Part shown: piece after piece, positions 1-5,090 of the stretch
Layout of the letters: each line of letters starts with the position of its first letter
How positions within the stretch are numbered: the first letter of the stretch is position 1
Source: Oscillospiraceae bacterium
Lineage (GTDB): Bacteria > Bacillota > Clostridia > Oscillospirales > Ruminococcaceae
Length of the DNA stretch: 5,936 bases
Assembly: GCA_014796735.1 (NCBI GenBank)
Contig: JAAVIG010000044.1
Span: 1-5,936, forward strand
Reading direction: 5' to 3'
Program-made: the position numbers and the translations under genes
The notes under the pieces: model-generated
What the model was told of the DNA's origin: nothing
Seen by the model: only the letters and a program-made list of their open reading frames with translations
The model's database searches: none

Positions 1-486
1 GGCGGAGATGAGTGTATCGAAAATCTCTTTAATATCGCCTGTTTCCGCCGCTTTTTTTGAAACGGCCTCCGCGCTTTCTCTGGCAACGGTCAGAATAGTA
101 CCCTCGGTGGGCTTCATAACCGATTTGTACGCCGCTTCAACACCGAGGCTAAGTGATCTTGCTATATCCTGCGCGTCAGCAGTGGTTTTGCCGTTTAAGC
201 CTTTGGAAAAACCTCTGAACAAAAGTGACAGGATAACGCCCGAATTTCCTCTTGCACCCCTTAACATTGCGGAAGCGGTGGTGCTTGCGACCGCGCCTAC
301 CGTAACGCTGTCATTCATCATGGTAAGCTCGGGGAGAGCGTTTTTTATGGTCATAGACATATTTGTGCCCGTGTCGCCGTCGGGTACGGGGAACACGTTA
401 AGCTCGTCCACCATGTTTCTGTTGTTAACTATATTATTCGCTCCGGATATAATAGCGTCACGGAGCATTTTTCCGCTGATACTCAA
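1..486 (-). CDS. fakA: Fatty acid kinase subunit FakA, N-terminal DhaL/DAK domain (partial)
   Basis: The visible 162 residues are the N-terminal kinase domain of FakA (YloV; DhaL/Dak phosphatase fold). With a fatty-acid-binding FakB protein, FakA phosphorylates exogenous fatty acids in the cytoplasm to acyl-phosphates for phospholipid synthesis. The family signature NVFPVPDGDTGTNM is at residues 30-43; Asp36 and Asp38 are the expected Mg-ATP ligands. RGARGNSGVILS is at 76-87, and KPTEGTILTVA follows further on. The frame is open to the left edge, so the C-terminal two thirds (family about 550 aa) are missing. The start is TTG at 486-484, because AAGGAG lies 7 nt upstream; the first in-frame ATG (codon 7, 468-466) has no such site. 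It lies 69 bp after the Asp23 gene, the usual yloU-yloV order, in which recG often follows. Family assignment is firm; the TTG start is inferred. Confidence 0.95.
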   Translation of the reverse strand, partial: MSISGKMLRDAIISGANNIVNNRNMVDELNVFPVPDGDTGTNMSMTIKNALPELTMMNDSVTVGAVASTTASAMLRGARGNSGVILSLLFRGFSKGLNGKTTADAQDIARSLSLGVEAAYKSVMKPTEGTILTVARESAEAVSKKAAETGDIKEIFDTLISA

Positions 487-493
487 AGCCGTA

Positions 494-499
494 CTCCTT
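494..499 (-). promoter_or_regulatory. Ribosome binding site fixing the TTG start of fakA
   Basis: Read on the minus strand this is AAGGAG, 7 nt before TTG at 486-484. An ATG lying upstream at the same site is in another frame, so the site supports TTG initiation of fakA. Confidence 0.75.
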
Positions 500-555
500 A
501 TACATGTAATTTTATGACAATCCCATATTTTGGGGATCATTATTAAATTTGCAGG

Positions 556-915
556 TCAGGTCTTGATGCCGTCTATAAACACGTTTACGCCTTCGACCTC
601 AATATCCGTTTCCTCCTCGATAACGTAAGCAATCTTGTGCTGTATGCTTCTTACCACAGAGGAAATATTAACGCCGTACAGGACGGTGATGTGCAGGTCA
701 ACATGAAGCCTGCCCCTTACGGTCTTAACGGCAACGCCTTTGTCAATAAACTTTTTCTTTTTGGTAAAAGGCAGGGTTTCCATTAAGTTTTGTTTCGGTG
801 TGCAGGCGTTGGTGTCCGCAACTCCGAAGCAGTTGGTAAGAGTACCGCCGATAAGCTGCGCGAAAAATTGCTTGGAAACGTTTATTTCACCTAAGTGGTT
901 ATGGATAAGCACCAT
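556..915 (-). CDS. Asp23/Gls24 family protein (YloU-like)
   Basis: This 119-residue cytosolic protein is of the Asp23/Gls24 (DUF322) family and matches B. subtilis YloU in length and pattern. It opens with the typical short strand and helix (GEINVSKQFFAQLIGG, residues 9-24) and a NCFGVADT segment near 28-35. It then has a lysine-rich stretch KKKK (52-55), the core strand HVDLHITVLYGVNISSV (71-87), and a C-terminal VEGVNVFIDGIKT (107-119). There is no signal peptide or membrane helix. Members are linked to envelope stress and alkaline tolerance, but the molecular role of YloU itself is not established. The ATG at 915 has a near-perfect AAGGAGG (923-929) 7 nt upstream. It is the first gene behind the promoter at 974-1002 and is followed by fakA after 69 bp, a conserved Firmicute pairing that suggests a shared lipid/envelope context (inference). 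Confidence 0.93.
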   Translation of the reverse strand: MVLIHNHLGEINVSKQFFAQLIGGTLTNCFGVADTNACTPKQNLMETLPFTKKKKFIDKGVAVKTVRGRLHVDLHITVLYGVNISSVVRSIQHKIAYVIEEETDIEVEGVNVFIDGIKT

Positions 916-968
916 TTCGATTCCTCCTTTTCAAGAGCCGGGCAACTGCCGCGTAAATAAACTTATTC

Positions 969-983
969 ATGTTATTTTAACAT
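969..983. repeat. Hyphenated inverted repeat over the -10 box of the yloU promoter
   Basis: ATGTTA-TTT-TAACAT is a 6-bp perfect inverted repeat with a 3-bp centre. It covers the predicted extended -10 element (974-982). It is not followed by a T-run on the minus strand, so it is not an ispE terminator. It could be an operator, or chance in AT-rich DNA. Confidence 0.5.
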
Positions 984-1002
984 ATTTTTTACTTTTTTTC
1001 AA
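974..1002 (-). promoter_or_regulatory. Sigma-A-type promoter for the yloU-fakA unit
   Basis: On the minus strand the -35 is TTGAAA (1002-997). A 17-bp spacer follows, then TAAAAT (979-974), preceded by TG one base upstream (982-981), making an extended -10. Transcription would start near 967, leaving about 50 nt of leader before the Asp23 gene. The -35 lies inside the last codons of ispE, so yloU-fakA can be expressed apart from the upstream operon. It is predicted from sequence only, but spacing and all elements agree well with the housekeeping consensus. Confidence 0.7.
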
Positions 1003-1861
1003 GAGAAAAAACAGGTTTTGTTACCGGTTTTGTTACAAACATAAACGGATAATTTAATTTTGACTTGGCGTACAGCGCGTCTTCCTCGCTTTCAAACAGC
1101 CCGTAAACCGCGCTTCCGCTTCCGCTCAGCGCCGCGCCGACAGCCTTAAGCTCAAGTAAAGCGTTTTTTATTTCTCCTATTCTGTCGTCGGAATAAAGCA
1201 TTTCAAAAACGTTGTACAGATTTACCCCGATTTTTTTCAGTTCCTTTTCCTTTAACGCTGATAGTAAAATATCGGGTTCACCCTTGCTTTTTACGGGAGT
1301 TTTGTCGTACAATCCGTATGCGGCGGCAGTGTTGCAAGAAAAATCGGGTTTTACTATCAGAATTGAACAATGTTCAAGGTCTGTTATATCTGTCATTTTC
1401 TCGCCTATTCCCTTGCAAAAAGCGGCGTTTCCCCTTATACAAAAGGGAACGTCGGCACCGAGAGCCGCTCCTGCTTTTTCAAGTGTACTCTGATTTAAAG
1501 GAGTACCGCAAAGAAGGTTCAGCGCGGTAAGTACAGCCGCTCCGTCGGTGCTGCTGCCCCCGAGTCCCGCCATAACGGGTATGTTTTTTCTGATGTCTAT
1601 GTTAATTTCGGCGGACAGCCCCGTTTCTTTCATAAAAAGCTCGGCGGCTTTATAAGCGATATTCCTTTTATCTGTCGGTATATCGGGATTATCGCATGCA
1701 ATGCTTATGCCCTTTCCCTCGGATAAAGAAACTTTAACATCATCGTGCAGCTCGATTTGCTGCATAATATTGTTTAATGAATGGTAGCCGTTTGGGAGAA
1801 TACCCGTTATGTCCAGAAAAAGGTTGATTTTTGCATATGCTTTGACTTTGATCTCAGTCAT
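989..1861 (-). CDS. ispE: 4-diphosphocytidyl-2-C-methyl-D-erythritol kinase (IspE)
   Basis: IspE is a cytosolic GHMP-family kinase that uses ATP to phosphorylate CDP-methylerythritol in the MEP isoprenoid pathway. The 290-residue product has the usual length. Its N-terminal KAYAKINLFLDI (7-18) holds catalytic Lys11 and is followed by NGYHSL (24-29). The glycine-rich ATP loop PVMAGLGGSSTDGAAVL is at 95-111. LGADVPF (134-140) holds Asp137, corresponding to E. coli Asp141. GSGSAVYGLF forms the C-terminal GHMP motif. I start it at ATG 1861, because TAAGGA lies 7 nt upstream; an in-frame ATG at 1882 would add seven residues, overlap the Nudix gene by 11 bp and has a poorer site. The stop of the Nudix gene is part of this ribosome binding site, which suggests coupled translation. 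The C-terminal end carries a doubled TKPV, described separately. Confidence 0.96.
   Translation of the reverse strand: MTEIKVKAYAKINLFLDITGILPNGYHSLNNIMQQIELHDDVKVSLSEGKGISIACDNPDIPTDKRNIAYKAAELFMKETGLSAEINIDIRKNIPVMAGLGGSSTDGAAVLTALNLLCGTPLNQSTLEKAGAALGADVPFCIRGNAAFCKGIGEKMTDITDLEHCSILIVKPDFSCNTAAAYGLYDKTPVKSKGEPDILLSALKEKELKKIGVNLYNVFEMLYSDDRIGEIKNALLELKAVGAALSGSGSAVYGLFESEEDALYAKSKLNYPFMFVTKPVTKPVFSLEKK
1014..1036. repeat. Two-copy 12-bp tandem repeat at the 3' end of ispE
   Basis: GGTTTTGTTAC occurs at 1014-1024 and again at 1026-1036, one base apart, giving a period of 12 bp. Being a multiple of three, it keeps the frame and encodes a doubled TKPV in the C-terminal tail of IspE. A recent slippage duplication is likely. 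Confidence 0.85.
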
Positions 1862-1868
1862 TTTACAG

Positions 1869-1873
1869 TCCTT
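1869..1873 (-). promoter_or_regulatory. Ribosome binding site of ispE, overlapping the Nudix stop codon
   Basis: AAGGA on the minus strand lies 7 nt before ATG 1861. Its first two bases are also the last two of the TAA stop (1874-1872) of the upstream Nudix gene. It decides between ATG 1861 and ATG 1882 for ispE. Confidence 0.75.
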
Positions 1874-2396
1874 ACTCGTCATGCTTAAAGGTGCCTCTGT
1901 GATCTCTCATAAAAAATAAAAGTGAGATAAGCTGTTCGTGATAGGGAATAAAGGAGCCGTCGGCAATCATTGACAGTATTTCTTCCTCCGTTGCCCACTT
2001 TACCGCCTGTACTTCCTCGTATTGAAGCTTTAGGTCACTAACGGCGGCATCGGAGCATATGGTGTAAATATCGTCAAAGCCGTGGTCAAAGTGAACGGTC
2101 AGCATGGGACGGATATTTTCAAAGGAAAATTTTAACCCTATTTCTTCTTCAAGCTCCCTTTGAGCGGCAGCCGCACTGTTTTCTCCCGCGACCGCGCTGC
2201 CTCCCGTGGAAACGTCCCACATATTCGACCAGCCCTCTTTAAAAGGCTGGCGCTGCTGGATAAGCATTTTATTTTCGGAATTGAAAACGCAGACATGAAC
2301 GGCTATATGATATTCTCCCTCGGGAATTTTATTTCCTCTTTGTATTTGCTTTCCCAAAGGGATTCTGTCTTGATTGTATAAATCAAAATATTCCAT
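1872..2396 (-). CDS. Nudix hydrolase, IPP-isomerase-like subgroup
   Basis: The 174-residue soluble protein carries an intact Nudix box at residues 66-88. Gly66, five residues, Glu72, seven residues, then RELEEEIGL match GX5EX7REUXEEXGU, with Glu81, Glu84 and Glu85 as expected metal ligands. Nudix enzymes hydrolyse nucleoside diphosphates linked to another group. The N-terminal part (DLYNQDRIPLGKQIQRG, 5-21) and the IAVHVCVFN...LLIQQR-like strand (here KMLIQQR, 43-49) resemble YfcD and type 1 isopentenyl-diphosphate isomerase. However, the catalytic Cys of that isomerase (in its WTN-x-C region) is not present in WDVSTGG (60-66), so I do not call it Idi despite its neighbour ispE. Substrate unknown. 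The start at ATG 2396 has AAGGA about 9 nt upstream. It lies 21 bp after the aminotransferase and 10 bp before ispE, within the operon. Confidence 0.9.
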   Translation of the reverse strand: MEYFDLYNQDRIPLGKQIQRGNKIPEGEYHIAVHVCVFNSENKMLIQQRQPFKEGWSNMWDVSTGGSAVAGENSAAAAQRELEEEIGLKFSFENIRPMLTVHFDHGFDDIYTICSDAAVSDLKLQYEEVQAVKWATEEEILSMIADGSFIPYHEQLISLLFFMRDHRGTFKHDE

Positions 2397-2417
2397 TTTA
2401 TGTTTTCCTTAATTATG

Positions 2418-3596
2418 TTATTGGCTTTTTAATTCAGTCAAAAATTCCTTTATTCTTTCAAGCGCGGTATTTAAGTGAGCGAGGGAATAAGCGTAGCTTA
2501 CTCTCACAAAGCCCTCACCCGACTCTCCGAAGGCGTCTCCCGGAACAATTGCCACCTTTTTAGAGTTTAAGAGCTGCTTGCAAAATTCTTCGGAGGTAAG
2601 TCCCGTGGATTTTATGCTTGGAAAAGCGTAAAACGCGCCCTCCGGCTCAAAGCAGTCCAAACCCATATCGTTGAAGCCCTTTACAACGAATCTTCTTCTT
2701 GCGTTGTACTCGTCTTTCATTCGCAGAACCTCGTCGTCACATTCCAGCAATGCGGTAACCGCCGCATATTGGCTTACGGTGGGGCTGCACATTATGGCGT
2801 ACTGATGAAGCTTAAGCATCTGCATGGCAATAGGCTTGGGTGCGGCAAAATATCCCATTCTCCAGCCCGTCATGGAAAACGCTTTGGAAAAGCCGTTTAT
2901 CAGGATAGTGCGTTCCTGCATTCCGTCCATTTCGGCGATAGATACATGGCGTTCGCCGCCGTAGGTAAGTTCGCTGTATATCTCGTCGGAAATTACCGCT
3001 ATATCCGTTTCTCTCAAAACCTCGGCTATCTTTTCAAGCTCTCCCCTGCGCATTACAGCCCCTGTGGGGTTGTTGGGGTAAGGGAATACCAAAGCCTTGG
3101 TTCTGGGGGTAATTTTTTCTTTGATCTCTTCGGGGGTAAGCTTAAAATTATTTTCAAGCTTGGTTTCAATGGTGACGGGGACGCCCCCCGCCATTTTTAC
3201 AAGCGGAGCGTAGCAGACGAAGGAGGGTTCGGGAATAAGCACCTCGTCGCCCGGATTGCACAAAACTCTTAAAGCGCAGTCAATAGCCTCCGAGCCGCCC
3301 ACCGTCACTATTATTTCGTTGTCGGGGTTGTATTTTAAGTTAATTTTTCTTTCGATATAATCGGCTAAAGCGCGTCTGAGCTGAATAAGCCCCGAGTTTG
3401 CCGTATAGGCGGTCTTGCCCTTTTCAAGGTTTCTTATTGCTTCTTTTCTTATAGCCCAAGGAGTTTTAAAATCGGGTTCTCCTACGGAAAGGGAAATCAC
3501 GTTTTCGACAGTGGAGGCAATATCGAAAAATTTCCTTATCCCCGAAAATTTTACCTCTTGGATAGTATCGGAAAGCAGTTTTTCGTAATCTATCAC
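2418..3596 (-). CDS. PLP-dependent class I/II aminotransferase (AlaT/PatA-like)
   Basis: This 392-residue fold type I aminotransferase would move an amino group between an amino acid and a 2-oxo acid in the cytoplasm. Visible motifs are SVGEPDF (37-43), the YTANSGL substrate loop (64-70), PYPNNPTG (172-179, Asn176 contacting PLP), SDEIYSELTYGG (203-214, Asp204 and Tyr207), and SKAFSMTGWRMGY (237-249), with Schiff-base Lys238 and phosphate-binding Arg246. FVRVSYA follows, with Arg365 for the substrate carboxylate. Length is normal. The start is GTG at 3596, which overlaps the TGA of the Lrp gene by 4 bp; an AAGGAG site (3609-3614) is 12 nt away, rather far, so coupling is likely. The neighbouring Lrp regulator parallels B. 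subtilis yugG-yugH (alaR-alaT). This favours alanine transamination, but aspartate or aromatic specificity cannot be excluded. Confidence 0.93.
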   Translation of the reverse strand: MIDYEKLLSDTIQEVKFSGIRKFFDIASTVENVISLSVGEPDFKTPWAIRKEAIRNLEKGKTAYTANSGLIQLRRALADYIERKINLKYNPDNEIIVTVGGSEAIDCALRVLCNPGDEVLIPEPSFVCYAPLVKMAGGVPVTIETKLENNFKLTPEEIKEKITPRTKALVFPYPNNPTGAVMRRGELEKIAEVLRETDIAVISDEIYSELTYGGERHVSIAEMDGMQERTILINGFSKAFSMTGWRMGYFAAPKPIAMQMLKLHQYAIMCSPTVSQYAAVTALLECDDEVLRMKDEYNARRRFVVKGFNDMGLDCFEPEGAFYAFPSIKSTGLTSEEFCKQLLNSKKVAIVPGDAFGESGEGFVRVSYAYSLAHLNTALERIKEFLTELKSQ

Positions 3597-4072
3597 GGTG
3601 AAACAAGGCTCCTTTCGTCGGCTTCGTCAGCGGCAAAATTAACGCCTTTTTCTTTGTATCTCTGAAGAATAAAGTGAGTGGTGGTGGACAAAACCCCGTC
3701 AAGTGTAGCTAATCTTTCGTTAACAAACAGAGCTACCTCTCTCAGATTATTGCCTCTTAAAGTCACCGAAAGGTCAAAGCTGCCGCTCATAAGGTGAACG
3801 GTGTCAACCTCGTCATACTGCGCGATAGCCCTCGCAATATCGTCGTAGCCGCATTCAACCTGCGGAGATACCTTTACCTCGATAAAAGCGGTAACGGCGT
3901 TTTTATCCAGCTCCTCCTCGTTGATAATGGCGGAGTAACCGATAATTATCCCGTCCTCTTCAAGCTGCTTGATTTCCTTTGCAACCTCTTCCTCGGTGGT
4001 TCCCAATATGACCGCAAGCTGCTCATTGGTGAGCCGCGCGTTTTCGCGCAGCAAATCAACTAATTTTTTCAT
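3593..4072 (-). CDS. Lrp/AsnC family transcriptional regulator (AlaR/YugG-like)
   Basis: The 159-residue protein has a short N-terminal winged helix-turn-helix (about 1-47; LTNEQLAVILGTTEEEVAKEI spans the helices) followed by GYSAII at 45-50. The C-terminal ligand-binding RAM domain follows, with VTAFIEVKVSP (60-70) and HLMSGSFDLSV (93-103, Gly97 and Asp100). The late segment LSTTTHFILQRYK and the ending VSP resemble B. subtilis YugG (AlaR), recalled rather than aligned here. Lrp proteins form dimers and octamers, bind AT-rich palindromes, and respond to amino acids. ATG 4072 has AAAGGA (4081-4086) 8 nt upstream. It lies 13 bp after the PHP gene and overlaps the aminotransferase gene by 4 bp (GTGA), so regulator and enzyme are made together. 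It probably controls the aminotransferase and its own operon (inference). Confidence 0.92.
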   Translation of the reverse strand: MKKLVDLLRENARLTNEQLAVILGTTEEEVAKEIKQLEEDGIIIGYSAIINEEELDKNAVTAFIEVKVSPQVECGYDDIARAIAQYDEVDTVHLMSGSFDLSVTLRGNNLREVALFVNERLATLDGVLSTTTHFILQRYKEKGVNFAADEADERSLVSP

Positions 4073-4085
4073 ACCGTATTTCCTT

Positions 4086-4907
4086 TCATATGCTTATTGA
4101 AACGGGTTTTCTGTGATTATAATAATATATTTTATCAAACCCGCATTTTTTCGCGATTCGTATGCCCTCCGCCACGCCTTTTCCCAAGTCCTCGCAGCGG
4201 TGAGCGTCCGAGCCTATCGTAATTATCTCGCCGCCCAATTCTCGGTACATTTTTACGTACCTTTCATCGGGCAGGGCAGCTCCGATCTTCTGTCTCAATC
4301 CCGAGGTGTTTATTTCAATTCCCATGCCGTTTTTGATAAGGGTCTTGAATATTTCCTCTATGACCGATTTGTATCTTTCCATATCTATTTTTATTCCGAA
4401 ATCACCTTCAATATATCTTAGGGGATAGGTAAGGTGTCCAAGAACGTCAAATTTTCCCCATTCCGCCATTTCGAGAAGCTCCTCAAAATAAAGCTTTAAT
4501 AAATAGTGAGGGTCTGTTTTTTGATAATCGAGATAGTAAAAATCGTCCCAACCTTTTACCATATGGCAGGAGCCTATAATAAACTCGTAATCGTAGCTGT
4601 TTAACATACGCTCGGTAAGCTCCATATCGTGAAGCGGCTGTCCCAGCTCCACTCCGTAATGCATATCCAGCCTGTCCTTAAATTCCTCTATAAGCGGCGG
4701 CAGGATAAGCGAGGACTGTTTTACTGGCTTCTCGTATAAAAATTCCTCATCGTAGAATTTGTTTATTTCAAGGTGGTCGGTGATGGTATAGTGCTTTATG
4801 CCAAGCTCCACCGCTCTTTCCGCCATTTCTCTTACCGTGTTTTTGCCGTCGGGGGATTGAGTGGAGTGGGTGTGGCTGTCTAAGGGTATACTGCCTGTGC
4901 CGTTCAT
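4086..4907 (-). CDS. PHP-domain phosphoesterase, histidinol-phosphatase (HisJ/HisK) family
   Basis: The 273-residue protein is a single PHP (polymerase and histidinol phosphatase) domain. Expected metal ligands are all visible: HTH at 12-14, His45 in TITDH, Glu87 in GVELGQ, His115 in IIGSCH, His158 in VLGHL, and Asp234 and His236 in IGSDAHR. EINTSGLRQ (198-206) is also typical. Members remove phosphate from L-histidinol-phosphate, the penultimate step of histidine synthesis, using a metal cluster; related proteins act on other phosphomonoesters. No other his gene is visible here, so the reaction is a family-level call. It is the first gene behind the leftward promoter at 4967-4995 and is followed by the Lrp gene after 13 bp. 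ATG 4907 has AAAGGA about 10 nt upstream. Its TGA stop touches the ribosome binding site of the Lrp gene. Confidence 0.88.
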   Translation of the reverse strand: MNGTGSIPLDSHTHSTQSPDGKNTVREMAERAVELGIKHYTITDHLEINKFYDEEFLYEKPVKQSSLILPPLIEEFKDRLDMHYGVELGQPLHDMELTERMLNSYDYEFIIGSCHMVKGWDDFYYLDYQKTDPHYLLKLYFEELLEMAEWGKFDVLGHLTYPLRYIEGDFGIKIDMERYKSVIEEIFKTLIKNGMGIEINTSGLRQKIGAALPDERYVKMYRELGGEIITIGSDAHRCEDLGKGVAEGIRIAKKCGFDKIYYYNHRKPVSISI

Positions 4908-4931
4908 TGCGTTTTTGTCCTTTCCTGTATA

Positions 4932-4953
4932 TTACCGCTATGGGCGGCAGTAA
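4932..4953. repeat. Imperfect inverted repeat in the leader of the PHP-lrp operon
   Basis: TTACCGC (4932-4938) pairs with GCG/GTAA in GCGGCAGTAA (4944-4953), leaving a 5-nt loop and a 3-nt bulge. In the leftward mRNA it would sit about 10-30 nt after the predicted start and upstream of the ribosome binding site. It is the only GC-rich patch in the gap. It may be an operator half-site pair or a leader hairpin. No T-run follows, so it is not a terminator. Confidence 0.4.
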
Positions 4954-4955
4954 AC

Positions 4956-4969
4956 AATAATATATTATT
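4956..4969. repeat. 14-bp perfect AT palindrome at the leftward promoter
   Basis: AATAATATATTATT reads the same on both strands. It overlaps the -10 box (4967-4972) and the predicted start point of the PHP-lrp promoter, where a bound repressor would block transcription. Lrp-family sites are AT-rich palindromes of about 15 bp, and an Lrp gene is second in this operon, so an autoregulatory operator is possible. AT-rich palindromes also arise by chance. Confidence 0.45.
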
Positions 4970-4995
4970 TTATCATAAAATGAAAAATTTGTCTA
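4967..4995 (-). promoter_or_regulatory. Leftward promoter of the PHP-lrp-aminotransferase-Nudix-ispE operon
   Basis: On the minus strand the -35 is TAGACA (4995-4990, five of six consensus bases). A 17-bp spacer follows, ending in TGA, then TAAAAT (4972-4967), giving an extended -10. The start would be near 4960, about 53 nt before ATG 4907. It is predicted by eye, but element quality and exact spacing make it a strong candidate. Confidence 0.72.
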
Positions 4996-5003
4996 CCTTT
5001 ATC

Positions 5004-5032
5004 TTTACTTTTTGGAAAAAATTCGTTATAAT
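5004..5032 (+). promoter_or_regulatory. Rightward promoter of the ACT-domain/UPF0210 operon
   Basis: TTTACT (5004-5009), a 17-bp spacer and a perfect TATAAT (5027-5032) form a sigma-A-type promoter. A second TATAAT overlaps at 5032-5037 but lacks a well-spaced -35. The start would be near 5039, about 50 nt before ATG 5091. Its -35 is only 8 bp from the -35 of the divergent promoter. The leader shows no riboswitch-like fold. Confidence 0.7.
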
Positions 5033-5075
5033 ATAATACGGAAAAATTTTTGTTCGGAAAACGACAACAAACTTG

Positions 5076-5081
5076 AAAGGA
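5076..5081 (+). promoter_or_regulatory. Ribosome binding site fixing ATG 5091 of the ACT gene
   Basis: AAAGGA lies 9 nt before ATG 5091. The frame could also open at TTG 5073, but that start would place this site inside the coding sequence, so ATG 5091 is preferred. Confidence 0.75.
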
Positions 5082-5090
5082 AAAATCATT

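Noticed and set aside
8..517. Plus-strand open frame of 169 codons across the fakA region
   Set aside because: It is antisense to the clear FakA DhaL domain on the minus strand. The product is low-complexity and hydrophobic with no family motif, as expected of a shadow frame.
508..545. Possible terminator hairpin between the Asp23 gene and fakA
   Set aside because: ATCCC and GGGAT form only a 5-bp stem with an 8-nt loop and no T-run on the minus strand, so read-through into fakA is expected. A TAAAAT nearby has no matching -35, so no promoter is called either.
1872..2396. Type 1 isopentenyl-diphosphate isomerase (idi)
   Set aside because: The location beside ispE and general similarity are tempting, but the catalytic Cys region is WDVSTGG without Cys, while the classic Nudix hydrolase box is complete.
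2769..3272. Plus-strand open frame of 167 codons inside the aminotransferase gene
   Set aside because: It lies fully antisense to conserved aminotransferase motifs and has no ribosome binding site or recognisable domain.
3466..3702. Minus-strand 78-codon open frame at the lrp/aminotransferase junction
   Set aside because: It is out of frame with both genes and spans their 4-bp overlap. The two real genes explain the DNA fully.
5038..5090. Riboswitch or attenuator ahead of the ACT gene
   Set aside because: The leader is only about 50 nt, A-rich, with no stable stems apart from the AAAAATTTTT run. That is too short for known amino-acid riboswitches.
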